Shown: positions 1 through 10,879 of the stretch, one piece after another | Layout: every line of letters begins with the position of its first letter | Position numbering within the stretch: position 1 is the stretch's first letter | Assembly: GCA_050084985.1 (NCBI GenBank) | Contig: JBITNC010000001.1 | Location: 184,574,001-184,638,000 of the forward strand | Direction of reading: 5' to 3' | Length of the DNA: 64,000 nucleotides | Source: Nageia nagi | Taxonomy: Eukaryota > Pinophyta | Program-made: the position numbers and the translations under genes | Notes under the pieces: model-generated | The model's input: the letters and a program-made list of their open reading frames with translations, nothing else | Told to the model about the DNA's origin: nothing | The model's database searches: none

Positions 1-520
1 TTCTAGGAGGAAAAGCCACAAAAGTATTTGAAAAATCATAAATCACCCTTTTATGAGGTAAATAATGTAAAATTTCATCCATCCATTCTAGGCTTTTGAT
101 TAATTGTTTAATGCATTTCAGCCTAGCTAAAAGGAGTGAATACTCAGTTAATTGACAATTTATGACAATCTTTGGTATTCCATAAGGCCATTGTAAGCAG
201 AAAGCCATTATTCTTTGTGATATTCTTTCCATATGGGTGAAATAGATTGGTGGATCTAAAATAATGCTTACTTTGTATCCACACAAAGTGACTCCCCAAT
301 CATTATTCCTAACACAAAACATATGAAATGTTCTTTTATATTGTTCATCAATAGTCAATTGTAAATAATTTAAAAGATTAAGATCAAATCTATGTTGTAA
401 ATATGTTAACGCGAAATCACCTGGATATCTCGGTGGTGGAAATCATACTTGTGGTGGCAGTATGCTACCTTCAGCAGATTCCCTTGCCAGATTCATCTTT
501 TCTATTTTAATCATTAACAT
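1..520 (-). pseudogene. Unrecognised extra ORF downstream of G1 integrase (partial)
   Basis: After the polyprotein stop at 601 a new frame opens on the same strand. Three in-frame ATGs occur at 520, 514 and 496, and the frame runs to the left window edge, about 173 codons, with one internal TGA at 445-443. The predicted protein has a proline-rich start (PPPRYPGDF about 30 codons in), then a mixed hydrophobic and basic body with several aromatic residues and cysteines; no transmembrane segment is obvious. I recognise no family. Position between integrase and the 3' LTR matches the slot where Athila/Tat-type elements carry additional ORFs, which is known for that clade. Only about 80 bp separate it from pol, so expression from a spliced or subgenomic RNA is an inference. 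The single stop in 173 codons suggests it was maintained until recently. Confidence 0.6.
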
Positions 521-600
521 GTGACAAATATTAATACTTTTATTTATTTATTATTTTAACAATAAAATAAAATAAAAGAAAACTAATGTACACATTTTTT

Positions 601-1720
601 TTATGTATAGAAAGATCGAAGATGCATGATATTTATAGGTTCACGTTCTTCATTTCCTTCTAAATTTGATAAATGATAAGTTCCTCTACCAAATGTTTTC
701 TTAATGATATATGGTCCTAACCAATTCGGAGCAAACTTATCTCTAAGCTGTCGTTCTATTCGTGAGGTTTGTTGATTTTATTTTAAAACCAAATCACCTA
801 TTTTGAATTCACGAATTAGAGCCCTTTTATTGAAGGCTCGTTTTATCCTTTTCTGATAAACATGCATATGCTCTAAAGCATTAATACATTTTTCATCTAA
901 AAGTAACAATTGATCTAAGCGAGTATGTCTTGTTTCTTCATCAAAATTTTGCTCACTCAGATTTACTCTAAGGGATGGTATCTCAAGTTCTATAGGTAGG
1001 ATAGCTTCTGTTCCGTACACTAAAGAGAATGGTGTTGCCCCAATAGGAGTGCGTACACTGGTACGATAAGCCCATAAGGCTTTTGGTATTTGAATATGCC
1101 AATCTCTATGAGAATCATTTATTATTTTTGCTAAGATGTTTCGAATAGTTTTATTAGTAGCCTCTGCCTGTCCATTGCCTTGTGGATAATAAGGAGTGGA
1201 AAAACTTTGTTTAATCTTATACTTATCACATATTTGTTTTACATCCTTATTTTTAAAATTTTTTCCATTATCCATAATTAATTGATTTGACACACCAAAT
1301 CTACATATAATATAATTTTCTATAAAATTCACGATTCGTGAGCCAACAGTGGAAGTCATGGGAATAGCCTCTACCCATTTAGTAAAATATTCAGTTGTTG
1401 TAATTATGAACTTATGTCCACCAGAAGATGTAGGTGTAATTTATCCTATTAAATCTAATGCCCATTTAGAGAATGGCCAAAGTGATTGTATAGGATGCAG
1501 TTCTTGAGATGGTTGTGAAAATAAATGAGCGTATTATTGACATTTAAAATATTTTTTAACATATTCACAACAATCTTTTTCCATAGTTGGCCAATAATAC
1601 CCCATTCGTATTAATTGTTTTACAATTGCAACACCATTAAAATGTCCTCCACATGTTCCATCATGGGTAGAAGATATAGCCTTTTTAACATCATCCCATT
1701 CAAGACATCTGAGTAAAACA
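601..1720 (-). pseudogene. G1 integrase (zinc finger, DDE core, GPY/F C-terminus)
   Basis: Integrase inserts the cDNA into host DNA. The HHCC zinc-finger region lies near 1,690-1,530: a GTCGGHFNG stretch gives the histidine side, and the cysteine side reads DCCEYVKKYFKCQ followed by a stop at 1,536-1,534; one usual cysteine appears replaced by tyrosine. The first catalytic Asp follows in KWALDLIG, with another stop at 1,443-1,441. From 1,359 to 778 the frame is open and carries the second Asp (MDNGKNF) and the Glu (GNGQAEATNKT). A stop at about 780 precedes the C-terminal module, which reads FAPNWLGPYIIKK, a GPY/F-type motif, and ends at the TAA at 603-601. No chromodomain is seen after GPY/F, which argues against a chromovirus. 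At least three stops make this copy inactive. Confidence 0.88.
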
Positions 1721-1962
1721 CCATTAAAATTTCATCGATGTAAAATGTCCCCTAACAAATAATATTTAGTTGCTTTAATTTTAAAAGCTCACCATGATGA
1801 TTTATTAAGGTTTGCAGGAAGATTTCCAAATTTTAAAAAATCTATCAATTCTTTATACCAATTATCTTTATCATTTATGTCAATATTTAATACATTTTTG
1901 TCTTCATCTTCCTATTGTAACGATGATTGAGATAATTGAATTATCTCAACTTGAATTGAAGA

Positions 1963-2990
1963 TTATTTAGGATCCTCTGGGATGAGAGATCCAATAGAAG
2001 CCATAGCATCTGCAAATCTATTAGATGATCTTGGTGCCGCTTCTATACTAAATTGGTCAAAAGATTTTAATAATTCTTCAACTAACGCTTTATACTTTTG
2101 AAGTAAAGGCTCTTTACATTGATAAATTCCTTTTACTTGATTTACGATAAGTAAAGAATCTCCAATGAGCTTTATTCTTTTAAGTTTTAATTTAATAGTA
2201 GTTTTTAATGCTAATATCAAAGCTTCATATTCCGCATTATTATTAGTACAAGGAAATTTTAGTTTAAATGCATAAGGTATAGGGATACCTTGCGGTGTTA
2301 TGAATACAACACCTGCTCCACCACCTTGTTCACATCAAGAACCATCAAAGTGTATTATCATATCCCAATCATTTTCAGGTTCTACAGGTATTTCAATTTC
2401 ATCTAATTGAAACACTCCATCATCGGGTAATTCAACGACAAGTGGTTTTTCATCTTGCAATGGGGCCTCAGCGAGATAATCAGCAATTACTTATCCTTTT
2501 ATTGACTTTTGTCCAATAAAATGTAAATCAAATTCAGTTAAGTGCATTATCCACTTTATAGTTCTTGAATTTTGATAAGTTTTATTCATCATATATTTCA
2601 ATGGATCTACTTTAGAAATGACATATGTTGTATGATTAAGCATATAATGTTAAAGTTTTTTAGTAGCAAAAATGACAGTCAGACATAATTTCTCCAAATA
2701 TATACACTTAATCTCATAGCTCACTAGGGTTCTACTCAAATAATATATAGCTTGCTCTTTATTGTGTTCATTCTTTTGAGCAAGCATTGTCCCTAAGGCG
2801 GTTTCAGTAGCTGAAATATATAACAAAAAGGTACATCTTTTCTCGGTGGACTTAAGACAGGAGGAGATAATAAATATCTTTTAATTTCATTGAATGCATC
2901 TTGTTGCTCTTTACCCCAATGATATTCTATCCCCTTTTTTAATAATTTTGTAAATGGTTTACATTTATCAGAAAGTTGAGCTATAAACCT
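1963..2990 (-). pseudogene. G1 tandem RNase H domains (retroviral type, then plant-type second RNase H)
   Basis: Two RNase H-like modules follow RT. The first (about 2,990-2,480) is the usual retrotransposon RNase H and its connection, readable as YYLSRTLVSYEIKCIYLEK and, further on, KWIMHLTEFDLHF. The second (about 2,365-1,963) has the plant or archaeal-type signature: MIIHFDGS with the first acidic residue, NNNAEYEALILALK with the Glu, GDSLLIVNQVKG with the next Asp, and a final SNRFADAMAS. All four acidic positions look kept, but a stop directly follows HFDGS and others occur between the modules. Duplicate RNase H in this order is established for Tat/Ogre elements, where the second copy is thought to supply catalysis after the first degenerated. 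That functional split is not testable here. Confidence 0.82.
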
Positions 2991-3020
2991 TCTAATGGCT
3001 TGTAACTTGCCCTGTAAACT

Positions 3021-3779
3021 CTATAATTGTTTTAGATTTGCAGGAGGTGGCATATCTACTACTGCCTTCACTTTACTAGGATCTATTTCAATTCCTCGTC
3101 GAGACACAATAAATCCTAATAATTTTCCTAAAGTTACACCAAAAACACAATTTTTTGGATTTAACCTTACTTTATGTTCTAACAATCTATCTAAGACTTT
3201 AATTAGATCTTTTCCATGATCTACTCGATATTTAGATCCAACCAACAAATCATCGACATAATCTTCTACTATGTCGTGCATATAGTCATGGAATATATAA
3301 GTCATAGCTCTTTTATAAGTTGCCCCGACGTTTTTCAATCCAAAAGGCATAACTTTATAGCAAAAGGTACCTCAAGGAGTTATAAAAGCCATTTTATGTT
3401 GATCTTCAATAGCTATTTTTATTTGATTATAACTAGAAAACCCGTCCATCAATGATAACATATCATGTCCTGCTGTTGAATCTACCAAATTATCAATGCT
3501 AGGTAGTGGGAAATCATCTTTAAGACAAGCTTTGTTAAGATCATGAAAATCTGTGCATATTCTTATTTTTCCACTTGGTTTTTTCACAGGTACCATATTA
3601 GATATCCAATCTGAATAATCTATAGGTTGTATAAATTTGGCTTCTAATAATTTTTGAAGTTCTTCTTTTACCATTAATGCTATAGTAGGATACATCTTCT
3701 GTAATTTTTGTTTAACGGGTTTAGCATCAGGCTTTAATGCTAAATTATGTACTACTAATTTAGGATCTATCCCGGGCAT
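3021..3779 (-). pseudogene. G1 reverse transcriptase with one nonsense codon
   Basis: This copies element RNA into cDNA. Residues read in order: KEELQKLLEAKFIQPI, MVPVKKPSGKIRICTDFHDLNKA split over the usual first motifs, then SLMDGFSSYNQIKI with the first catalytic Asp, MAFITP, a TGA at 3,374-3,372 where a Trp codon is expected, GTFCYKVMPFGLKNVGATY and the catalytic box VEDYVDDLLVGS. The C-terminal thumb motif KLLGFIVSRRGIEIDPSKVKAV is present. Apart from the single Trp-to-stop change the frame is continuous from protease into RNase H. The YVDD box and both flanking motifs are intact, so this is a late, single-hit inactivation within this domain. Confidence 0.92.
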
Positions 3780-3809
3780 GTCTGCATATGACCATGCAAA
3801 TACCTTTTC

Positions 3810-5747
3810 TTATTCTTTTAATAAGGTTATAATTTTTTCTTGTTCATTTTCCGTGAGGTTTTCTCCTAATTGAATAATTTTAGGATTTTGAGGATCATTA
3901 CTAATATTTATTTCTAAAACCTTTTTAGTAAGCATATGCGACCCTTCTTCTAATTGATTTGGTACTAGTATCCAGCTATTGTCATTAACACTATATTCTT
4001 CATCGTATTCTTGAGTTTGTTCATTCGTGCATACTTGACTTTCATAGGAGCCAAATATATGATCTACATTTTTGAATTCATGTACCGAAGGATTAGATGA
4101 TATAAGAGAGAAATCAGCAATCATTTCATCTATAGAAGTATTGGCTATTATTTTGATTAAATTTTGATTTTCGTTAACTTCATCTATTCGTTCATTATTT
4201 TGATCTTCAATATCATTTTCTTTTATTGTAACCATATTTACCGATGGTATATATGCATATGAAACGATTGATGATTCGACATTTTTATTTATTTTTTCTT
4301 GTATATGTCTTGGTAAACCTAAATGACTCCAGAGTGGCTCAATATTATTAATAAAGAGCCTTTCGACACCTTCTAAGACATCCATTTCACTTAATTGTCC
4401 TTCACTTATATCAACAACTTCTTGTATTATGGATTTTTTCTCTAAGATTTCTTCGTTATAATCTAAATTTTCTTCTTCTAAATTTCCTAATTTACTAAGA
4501 TTTTTATATCCATTCTTATAACCTAATCCACTTTTATCAGTGGGATCTTGGTATTGTAATTCAATTATTTCTCGGGGACCTTGTTCATATCGACCCAATC
4601 CTCGTCCTTGCCAATTACATTTGTTAAAATAGTTTAAGACAAATGTTCTTGAACATGGCGATAAATATTTCATATCATTATTGAAATATCCTTCATATAT
4701 TTGATTGGATATTGTTGATATAGGATCTACTATTCCTGCATAGATGAACATTGTCTGATTAGGTACTTCTCCTAAAGGCACTATTTGTCCAATCACACTA
4801 GGTGATTCAGATAATCTTCCCATTTCTTGTGATGAAGGTATACTAAATATCACATCATCTACGGCATATTCTCCCATCCCTAAATCCATTAATTTAATCT
4901 TTATTAGATATATATCAGATGAGTTATTATTATATGTAGTATTTACTTGTTTTGATGAAGACGCTCCATGCTTTTCATTTAAAGTTTTAGCAACTTTTTC
5001 CCAAGTATCTTTATCTTGTATAACTATATCATTTTTTACTTTTATAACTTCAAATTGATTCATATTTTTGTTCATTAAGATAGTTGATAGATTGGAAGAT
5101 GGTAATGTCACTTCATTTGTATCAAAAATTAAATTACAATGTGAATAAGGATCTGGGTCTTTAAACACACAATGAACTTTATCCTTGTAGATGTACTTTA
5201 AACATCCATGATAAGTTGATGGAACACATTGCATTTCTCTAATCCATGGATGTCCTAAAAGAACATTATATTGTATAATATTTCCTTCAATTATATGTAA
5301 TAAAGTTTGAACGGTTTTAGCACCTACTGTAATTGGCAGCACTATCGATCCCAAGGTTGAACACACTGCATCATTAAAAGCTCTAATTTGCAAAGAAGGA
5401 GCTAAGATAATTGATTCTGGTAAATTCAGCTTTTTATATGCAGCATCTGAAATTATATTTATGGTTGAACCCTCATCTATTAAAATTCTTTTAAATAATT
5501 TTCCATCTACCTTACCAATTATATGTAAGGGTGGATCAAGTCCGCCTGGTCCATCGTTATTTAATTTTTCTTGTTCGTAGAAGGTGATACTAGGTTGTTG
5601 AGATATTCTCAAACTTTCAACTATTGAAATGAAGTTATTGGGGTTACTAATATCCACTTGAATTTCTTGTAGAATTTGATTCATAACTTCCCTATAACTC
5701 TCAGACTGTTGTAATAATTCAAATAAGGTCATCTTTACTGGAGACAT
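3810..5747 (-). CDS. G1 aspartic protease plus G-patch region of gag-pol
   Basis: This is the longest open stretch in the element, 645 codons without a stop. About 90-100 residues in, a retropepsin-like site reads FKRILIDEGSTINIIS; the family usually has D-T/S-G, so the Glu after the Asp is atypical. Near codon 375-410 a G-patch-like segment occurs: CNWQGRGLGRYEQGPREI followed by KSGLGYKNGY, glycine-spaced as in G-patch proteins, which bind RNA or RNA helicases. G-patch motifs next to protease are known in some retroviruses and plant retroelements. The remaining C-terminal part is acidic and low in recognisable motifs and leads towards RT. The 5' side joins gag through stops at 5,856-5,748, so the ATG at 5,747 is only the first Met after a break and not a true start. 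Confidence 0.82.
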   Translation of the reverse strand: MSPVKMTLFELLQQSESYREVMNQILQEIQVDISNPNNFISIVESLRISQQPSITFYEQEKLNNDGPGGLDPPLHIIGKVDGKLFKRILIDEGSTINIISDAAYKKLNLPESIILAPSLQIRAFNDAVCSTLGSIVLPITVGAKTVQTLLHIIEGNIIQYNVLLGHPWIREMQCVPSTYHGCLKYIYKDKVHCVFKDPDPYSHCNLIFDTNEVTLPSSNLSTILMNKNMNQFEVIKVKNDIVIQDKDTWEKVAKTLNEKHGASSSKQVNTTYNNNSSDIYLIKIKLMDLGMGEYAVDDVIFSIPSSQEMGRLSESPSVIGQIVPLGEVPNQTMFIYAGIVDPISTISNQIYEGYFNNDMKYLSPCSRTFVLNYFNKCNWQGRGLGRYEQGPREIIELQYQDPTDKSGLGYKNGYKNLSKLGNLEEENLDYNEEILEKKSIIQEVVDISEGQLSEMDVLEGVERLFINNIEPLWSHLGLPRHIQEKINKNVESSIVSYAYIPSVNMVTIKENDIEDQNNERIDEVNENQNLIKIIANTSIDEMIADFSLISSNPSVHEFKNVDHIFGSYESQVCTNEQTQEYDEEYSVNDNSWILVPNQLEEGSHMLTKKVLEINISNDPQNPKIIQLGENLTENEQEKIITLLKE

Positions 5748-5858
5748 TTTTAACTATCGTTGAAGAACACCTTTTATTGAAACTTTAGGTTGCTGCGGAG
5801 GAGGTATAGGTTGTATATTAATTGGGTTTGATATCGATTGATTTTTTCAAGGATTATC

Positions 5859-8510
5859 CTATTTATTCTGATATTGTTGTGCTCTTGTGGCTATACCAAT
5901 CATATGTATTGAATCATCTATAGTTCCTATAAACGGTATATCCTTATTATCCCATGCATAATTCAGTTGATTTGGGATAATTGCCACATTATTAGCCTGA
6001 TGTGAAGGTAAGGGGTTTTGGTATATCCCTAAATTTTGATTTGAAGGCACAACAGGATTATCCACATCTATCTTTCGACTATCTATCAAGTCTTGAATCT
6101 TATGTTGTAAAGTACGACATTTATTTGTATTATGTCCCTTTTGTCTATTATAAGCACAAAATTCATTCTCCTTATACCATTTACTTTCTTTAGCATTAGG
6201 ATTTTCAGGCCTTATATCAGGTAATGTAATCATACCATTATCACATAATTTTTTAAGTATTTCAGCTAATGGTTCTGATAATGGGGTAAAATTTCTTTTA
6301 GGTTTAGGTTCAGCATTTTCTTCTATTTTTGAAGAAGGACCATAATTTTCTATCATAGCTATTTGATTATTTTGTGGTTGTTTACTAATGTTCTCATTTT
6401 GATTACCTTTTTTATATTCTTTTTTCTTGAGTTTTAACTCTCCATATTGAATTTTAACTCTTTCTATAACTACTGCCTGAGCAATAGCTTCTTCAAAAGT
6501 TTTATGTTGTTGAATTTGAAGAACACTAGCTATTGGTCTTAAACAACTTTGGCTAAATAATTTAACCAATTCTTCTTGTGGTATTGTATAAGGCATACTA
6601 GTGAGTATAGCCCACCATCTTGAGATGTAATCTTGTATGGTTTCATCAGGAAATTGTTGCAATCTCGTAAGATCCGTAATTGAAGATTTTTCTTTAATAT
6701 TGATTCTAAAATGTTCAAGAAATTGATTAGCCAATTGTTCAAACGTATATAAACTATGCATAGGTAAACTGTTATACCAATCCAAAGCTTGGCCTGCGAG
6801 TGTCATAGGAAATATACGTAACATTAATGAATCATCATTAGCTATCTGATAACTAGAAAATGTAAATTTCCTCAAGTGTTCTTTAGGGTCTTCTCTTCCT
6901 TTAAATGGCTCTATTTTAGGAAATTCAAACCTATATGGTAGTTTCTTTTTTGGAACACTTGGATGAATAGGCTCATTGCAAATATTCTTGTAATTTAACT
7001 TTTGAAGTCCTTGAACATTCATTTCTCAATTTATAAAATCCTTCATAAAGTTTTCTAATTCTTTATCGGTTCTATGACCTTGGGTGTGCCTATGATGTCT
7101 CTGAGTATTTGGATCCTTTTTCGAAATTGATCTTGAAATGTAAGACTCATAGTTAGAAGGAATTTCTGACGGTGGTGGAGGTAATATTTTAAGAGGTGAA
7201 TGTCATCGCGAAATAGGGATTCTAGGAGGTTTTTGGGATATCCCTTTTTCATGTAGATCTTTTCCCTTATAATCAGGTTATCTTATTTGATTTTGGGTTT
7301 GTTCAACCCAACTTTTAATAGAATCTCGCTTTTGTTTATCATATAATTTTTGAAGTTCTAATTCCTTTTCCATTTCCTTTTGTAATAAAATGGCTCTCTC
7401 TCTATCCAGCGCTTCTTATTTATCTAAGTAAGGATCTCGATATCTTTGTATTTGACTTCCTTTAGGAGTTTCCGATTTCAAATTCCTTATTTTTTGATAT
7501 TCATCCCACTGTCTTTGTTTTTCTTTCTCCATACGTAGATATTGTTCCCTTTTTATTTTTTCATTTTCTAATTCTTTAAGTTGTAATTCTTGTAAATGAA
7601 GTTGAATCTCATGCTCTTTATGAAGTCTTTTCTTTTCTTGTTCCAAGAACTCGTTTCTTTCTTTCTTTGCTTGCTCTTGTTCTATGAATTTTCTTTTATC
7701 TCTAAGAAATTTATCTTCCATTTCTTTTAATTTATCCTCTTGTTCTTGCAATTTAATAAGTTCATCGGCTTTTCTTTTTTCTTCCTCTAGGATATATTGC
7801 ATGTCTGTAGCCCTTTTAATATTCTCAGCATATACTTCTGTGAATCTTTTACCAGCTATTGTTTTGTATAATTATCATTTTTGTAGTTCTTCATAAGAAG
7901 GTATCTCTTCTATTTTAAACTTAGATGACCTTCTATTTGATCCTTCTTTTGTGGAATAAGATTTTTTTATTTGTTTTATTGATGCTTCCTTTCTTCCTAA
8001 TTCAAAAGAAAAAGAAGATCCCTCCTTTTGAATTGAAGAACTGACTCTTCGACCATCTGATAATTGACGACTGATTCTTTCATATTTAATTTTATATGGC
8101 TCAGTCTATGGTACCGCTATGGTTCTGGCTCGAGATTTAGCCTCATCAATTTCTAAGTTATCAAGCTTTTGGTCTATTTTTTCTACATCTCCTGATAAAC
8201 TAAAAGACGTCTTAGGAATACCCCCATGATTAGCTAGGCAACGATGAATTTCAATCAATTCTTCATCTAACACTTGCATTCCATTCCTTGCGATAGGATT
8301 ATCTATAATTTGTCTTTGTGATCTAGATTGATTATAACCATAATCACCATCTTTACCTACATAACGAACTACCCGTGAATTTGATTCATCTAAAGGAGGT
8401 GGCCTCCTAACTGAATATTCTATCAAATCCATGTTGTCTGAATCTATTTCTTGCATTTCAAATGGATGTTCTCGCATTTTCTTAGCGGTCATACTTCTAG
8501 TTTGAACCAT
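5859..8510 (-). pseudogene. G1 gag: long coiled-coil gag with degenerate zinc knuckle
   Basis: Gag forms the particle and packages RNA. I place its start at the ATG at 8,510 (MVQTRSMTAKKM), a start typical of plant gypsy gags, not at the more upstream Met at 8,654. The N-terminal 135 codons end at a stop at 8,108-8,106. A strongly charged coiled-coil segment (7,802-7,416, rich in Glu, Lys and Gln heptads) follows, then, after more stops, the core gag domain (7,022-5,859) with LAGQALDWYNSLP and LQQFPDETIQDYISRWW, the classic retrotransposon-gag helix. A knuckle-like motif reads CAYNRQKGHNTNKC: the family pattern C-x2-H-x3-GH-x4-C has its first His changed to Asn. The total, near 880 codons, is long for a gag. 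Four or more stops disable it. Confidence 0.87.
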
Positions 8511-9228
8511 TTTAAATATCATAAACAAACATCGTAAACAAGAAACTCTATTTTTATCTTTTAGATTATATTTTCGAGAAAATAATTTAATGCACAAACA
8601 TCCTATATGCAAACTTACTTTTAACGATGTGATTATCTTCTTTAACTTTTTCACATATTTTTAATGTTTAAATTAAATGAACGATATGGGTTGTTTATTT
8701 TTAATCTTTTTAATTTTCCTAGTTTGTTTTGACTAGTCAAGTGTTAAACAAGGTAGGTTGAGTAATTCTAACATTTGCAAGTTTCTATGGCTTTTGGCTT
8801 GGTTCTAGATGAGTCTCCTTTTTTGACTCCTACCTAAAGGAAAGTTACCTTGGTCATCACTTCCAAGTGTAACTGGCTCTATGGTTTCAAGTGCATTATG
8901 TCGGTGGTTACAAAGAAGTAAGAATTAACGGTTGGTAGTGACATCCAACTTGTTAATGTTCAATTATTTCTTAAGGCCTTTATGAAATGCATTTAAACAA
9001 ATAAGATACATTTATGCATACTACCCTCCCAAACACTCATGTCCATTTACTTATCTTATTTTAACATGATACAATCAAAATTTATTTTTAATGAGTGTTG
9101 ACCTTAGTAAACCCCGTTGTTCTTTTTTTAATTATAATGTAATTCATTATCCAACCTATTAATGATGTTCATTAACCCCTTCCAGCTGTGGAAGTATTAT
9201 GTGTGATAAATTTCCTCTTCTTACTAGT

Positions 9229-9377
9229 CACATATCTCTTTGACCTCCAATGGAGTGGTAAGAGCAGACTTGGTAAGAAGCCATTAAGTGTAAATAAATT
9301 AATTAAGTGAGGTTCAATTACTCCTCCAAGATTCACATATCCCTTCGACCTCCAATGGAGTAGTAAGGGCAGACATC
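9229..9377. repeat. Two-copy direct repeat, ~43 bp unit, 105 bp apart
   Basis: A unit of about 43 bp beginning CACATATCTCTTTGACCTCC at 9,229 recurs at 9,334 with about five substitutions. Both copies end in a GGTAAGAGCAGAC-like or AGTAAGGGCAGAC-like stretch. It lies inside the G1 leader. Confidence 0.85.
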
Positions 9378-9935
9378 TTTAAAAGTTTTAATGTGAAGTA
9401 TATTTCCAAAAATGAAATGTGAATAAATTTTACCTCTTTCACTTAACTTATTTCTGATCACTTAAGATCGCATAAGCGCAAAAGTGAGAGCATACTTTGT
9501 CAAGTGAAAGTACTTAATGTATACGTACCCTTAACCCAAAACATTAAAAATAAATACATAACATTATACATAAAATAAATTAATAACAAATGCATTTAAC
9601 CTTTTCACTACCCATTTCTTAGATGCACTCTAAGCAGAGAGATCACACATAGTTTTACCGACTGTCATTTTAAATATATAATTACACTTACTGTATCTAT
9701 GTCAGATTATAAAACATACCAGTTTTTTCAGAGATCGTTGATGATTTCACAGAGATTGTTGCCGATTATAGCATGATCATCGATGATCCAGAGAACACAG
9801 AAAACAAAAACAAAGCAACAGATCAAACAGATTAAGTTAGTATGTAATTCCACAAGATGCAAACAGATTTAAAAATAAAACCAAAACAATATGCAATTGA
9901 TCCTATTTTTGCTTCAATTTTTTGAAATGCATGCA

Positions 9936-9960
9936 AGGGGCCCTCCTTCTAGCGTCAGAT
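9936..9960 (-). promoter_or_regulatory. Candidate primer-binding site of G1
   Basis: Immediately inside the probable LTR edge the minus strand reads ATCTGACGCTAGAAGGAGGG, a position and length expected of a tRNA primer site. It is not the common tRNA-Met site, and I cannot assign the tRNA from memory. The preceding minus-strand sequence ends in ACACA, compatible with an LTR terminus in CA. Confidence 0.4.
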
Positions 9961-10870
9961 TGTGTATATCAAATTATGAACTTAAAATGCAATTTAGACA
10001 GATAAATCATTCAACATAATTAATCATGAACATATTCGATAATACACATCAATAATAATAATGATATTATATTCTAAAGTATTTGAATACAAAAAGTGAG
10101 TTTTTATTGATTGGTTGTAATCAACATTGACAGTGATTGTTGTGAATCAGTAACAATCAGTGCGGATCGGTAACAATTGAAGCATGACTCTACATTCTCT
10201 ACACCATCATTATGTTCGTTATAAACCTTTGGCCTTTGTTATCGATCTGGTGAATCACCGCCAACCGATCTTTGAATCATCAACGATCAGATCTGTATGC
10301 ACTGGAGTAATCTTCATCGAATTTTGAAGTGTTTTTATCTATTCCTTGTTGTTCTCCTTCACGCTTACTTCCGTCGTTCTTTTTTTGTATTGACCTTGCA
10401 CACAGAAAAATGAATGAAGCATCAAAAGCATACCTGTTCATACATATTAATTAGCAAATGAATAACATAATATGGAAATATAATTGATATGAGATTTGCT
10501 ATTAATTAAGCTTACAACCTTTTGCTAATAATCTCCTGATTTGATTTCAATAGAGCTTCGCTACAGTAAGATTAGGTCCCTTTGTTCACGTACAAAGCTT
10601 CAATTTATAAGCTTCAAGGTTTGTTATCCATTTGTTTTGGCATCCCAAGATTCCAGGTAGCCTCTCGACCTAAATTTTGAGGTGTTGTTATCTTCCATCT
10701 GTATCCATGATTACAAATTATACGTATTAGGCTATTCCAAGCTTAGATTTATCTATTGTTTAACTGTTCATGTATCATCAACAATCCTGAGAGATCATAT
10801 CGGATTGTCGTTGATTACTTAGCGATTTTATAAAATGGTCGCTCTATGGTCATTTTTTGATGACAAGGGT
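9961..10870 (-). mobile_element. Probable 5' LTR of G1 (right limit uncertain)
   Basis: The segment begins on plus with TGTGTATATC directly beside the candidate primer site. It has no coding frame and holds clusters of short GATC- and CGAT-containing words. The other G1 LTR is outside the window, so the boundaries cannot be confirmed by a pair. The right end is set only by where the G3 LTR-like segment begins to show similarity to G2 LTRs. It could extend further or include part of G3. Confidence 0.4.
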
Positions 10871-10879
10871 CGTAAGACC

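Larger units (their letters stand above)
1..9960 (-). mobile_element. Ty3/gypsy element G1 (Ogre/Tat-like), internal region, 3' end off window
   Basis: The internal region of one LTR retrotransposon can be followed on the minus strand from a leader (9,960-8,511) through gag, protease, a G-patch motif, reverse transcriptase, RNase H, a second RNase H, integrase and an extra ORF that leaves the window at position 1. Gag and pol appear to form a single reading frame of about 2,630 codons from the ATG at 8,510 to the stop at 601, broken by scattered stops that mostly look like CAA to TAA, CAG to TAG and TGG to TGA. A second, plant-type RNase H between RNase H and integrase is the known hallmark of the Tat/Ogre branch of non-chromoviral gypsy elements, so that placement is likely. 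The 3' LTR is not in the window, so LTR divergence cannot be read. Confidence 0.9.
8511..9960 (-). other. G1 untranslated leader between primer site and gag
   Basis: No coding frame is visible on either strand. The stretch holds a two-copy direct repeat (listed separately) and otherwise unique-looking AT-rich sequence. Its position upstream of the gag ATG on the element's sense strand suggests a long 5' untranslated leader, as is usual in large Tat/Ogre elements. No splice or packaging signal can be assigned by eye. Confidence 0.55.

Noticed and set aside
2995-3455. Plus-strand frames of 74 and 79 codons
   Set aside because: Antisense to the G1 RT with the YVDD box; incidental.
6002-6193. 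63-codon plus-strand frame
   Set aside because: Antisense to the G1 gag C-terminus, with no motif.
7416-7802. Coiled-coil protein of host origin
   Set aside because: It lies between the N-terminal gag piece and the core gag of G1 on the same strand, so it is most simply part of gag.
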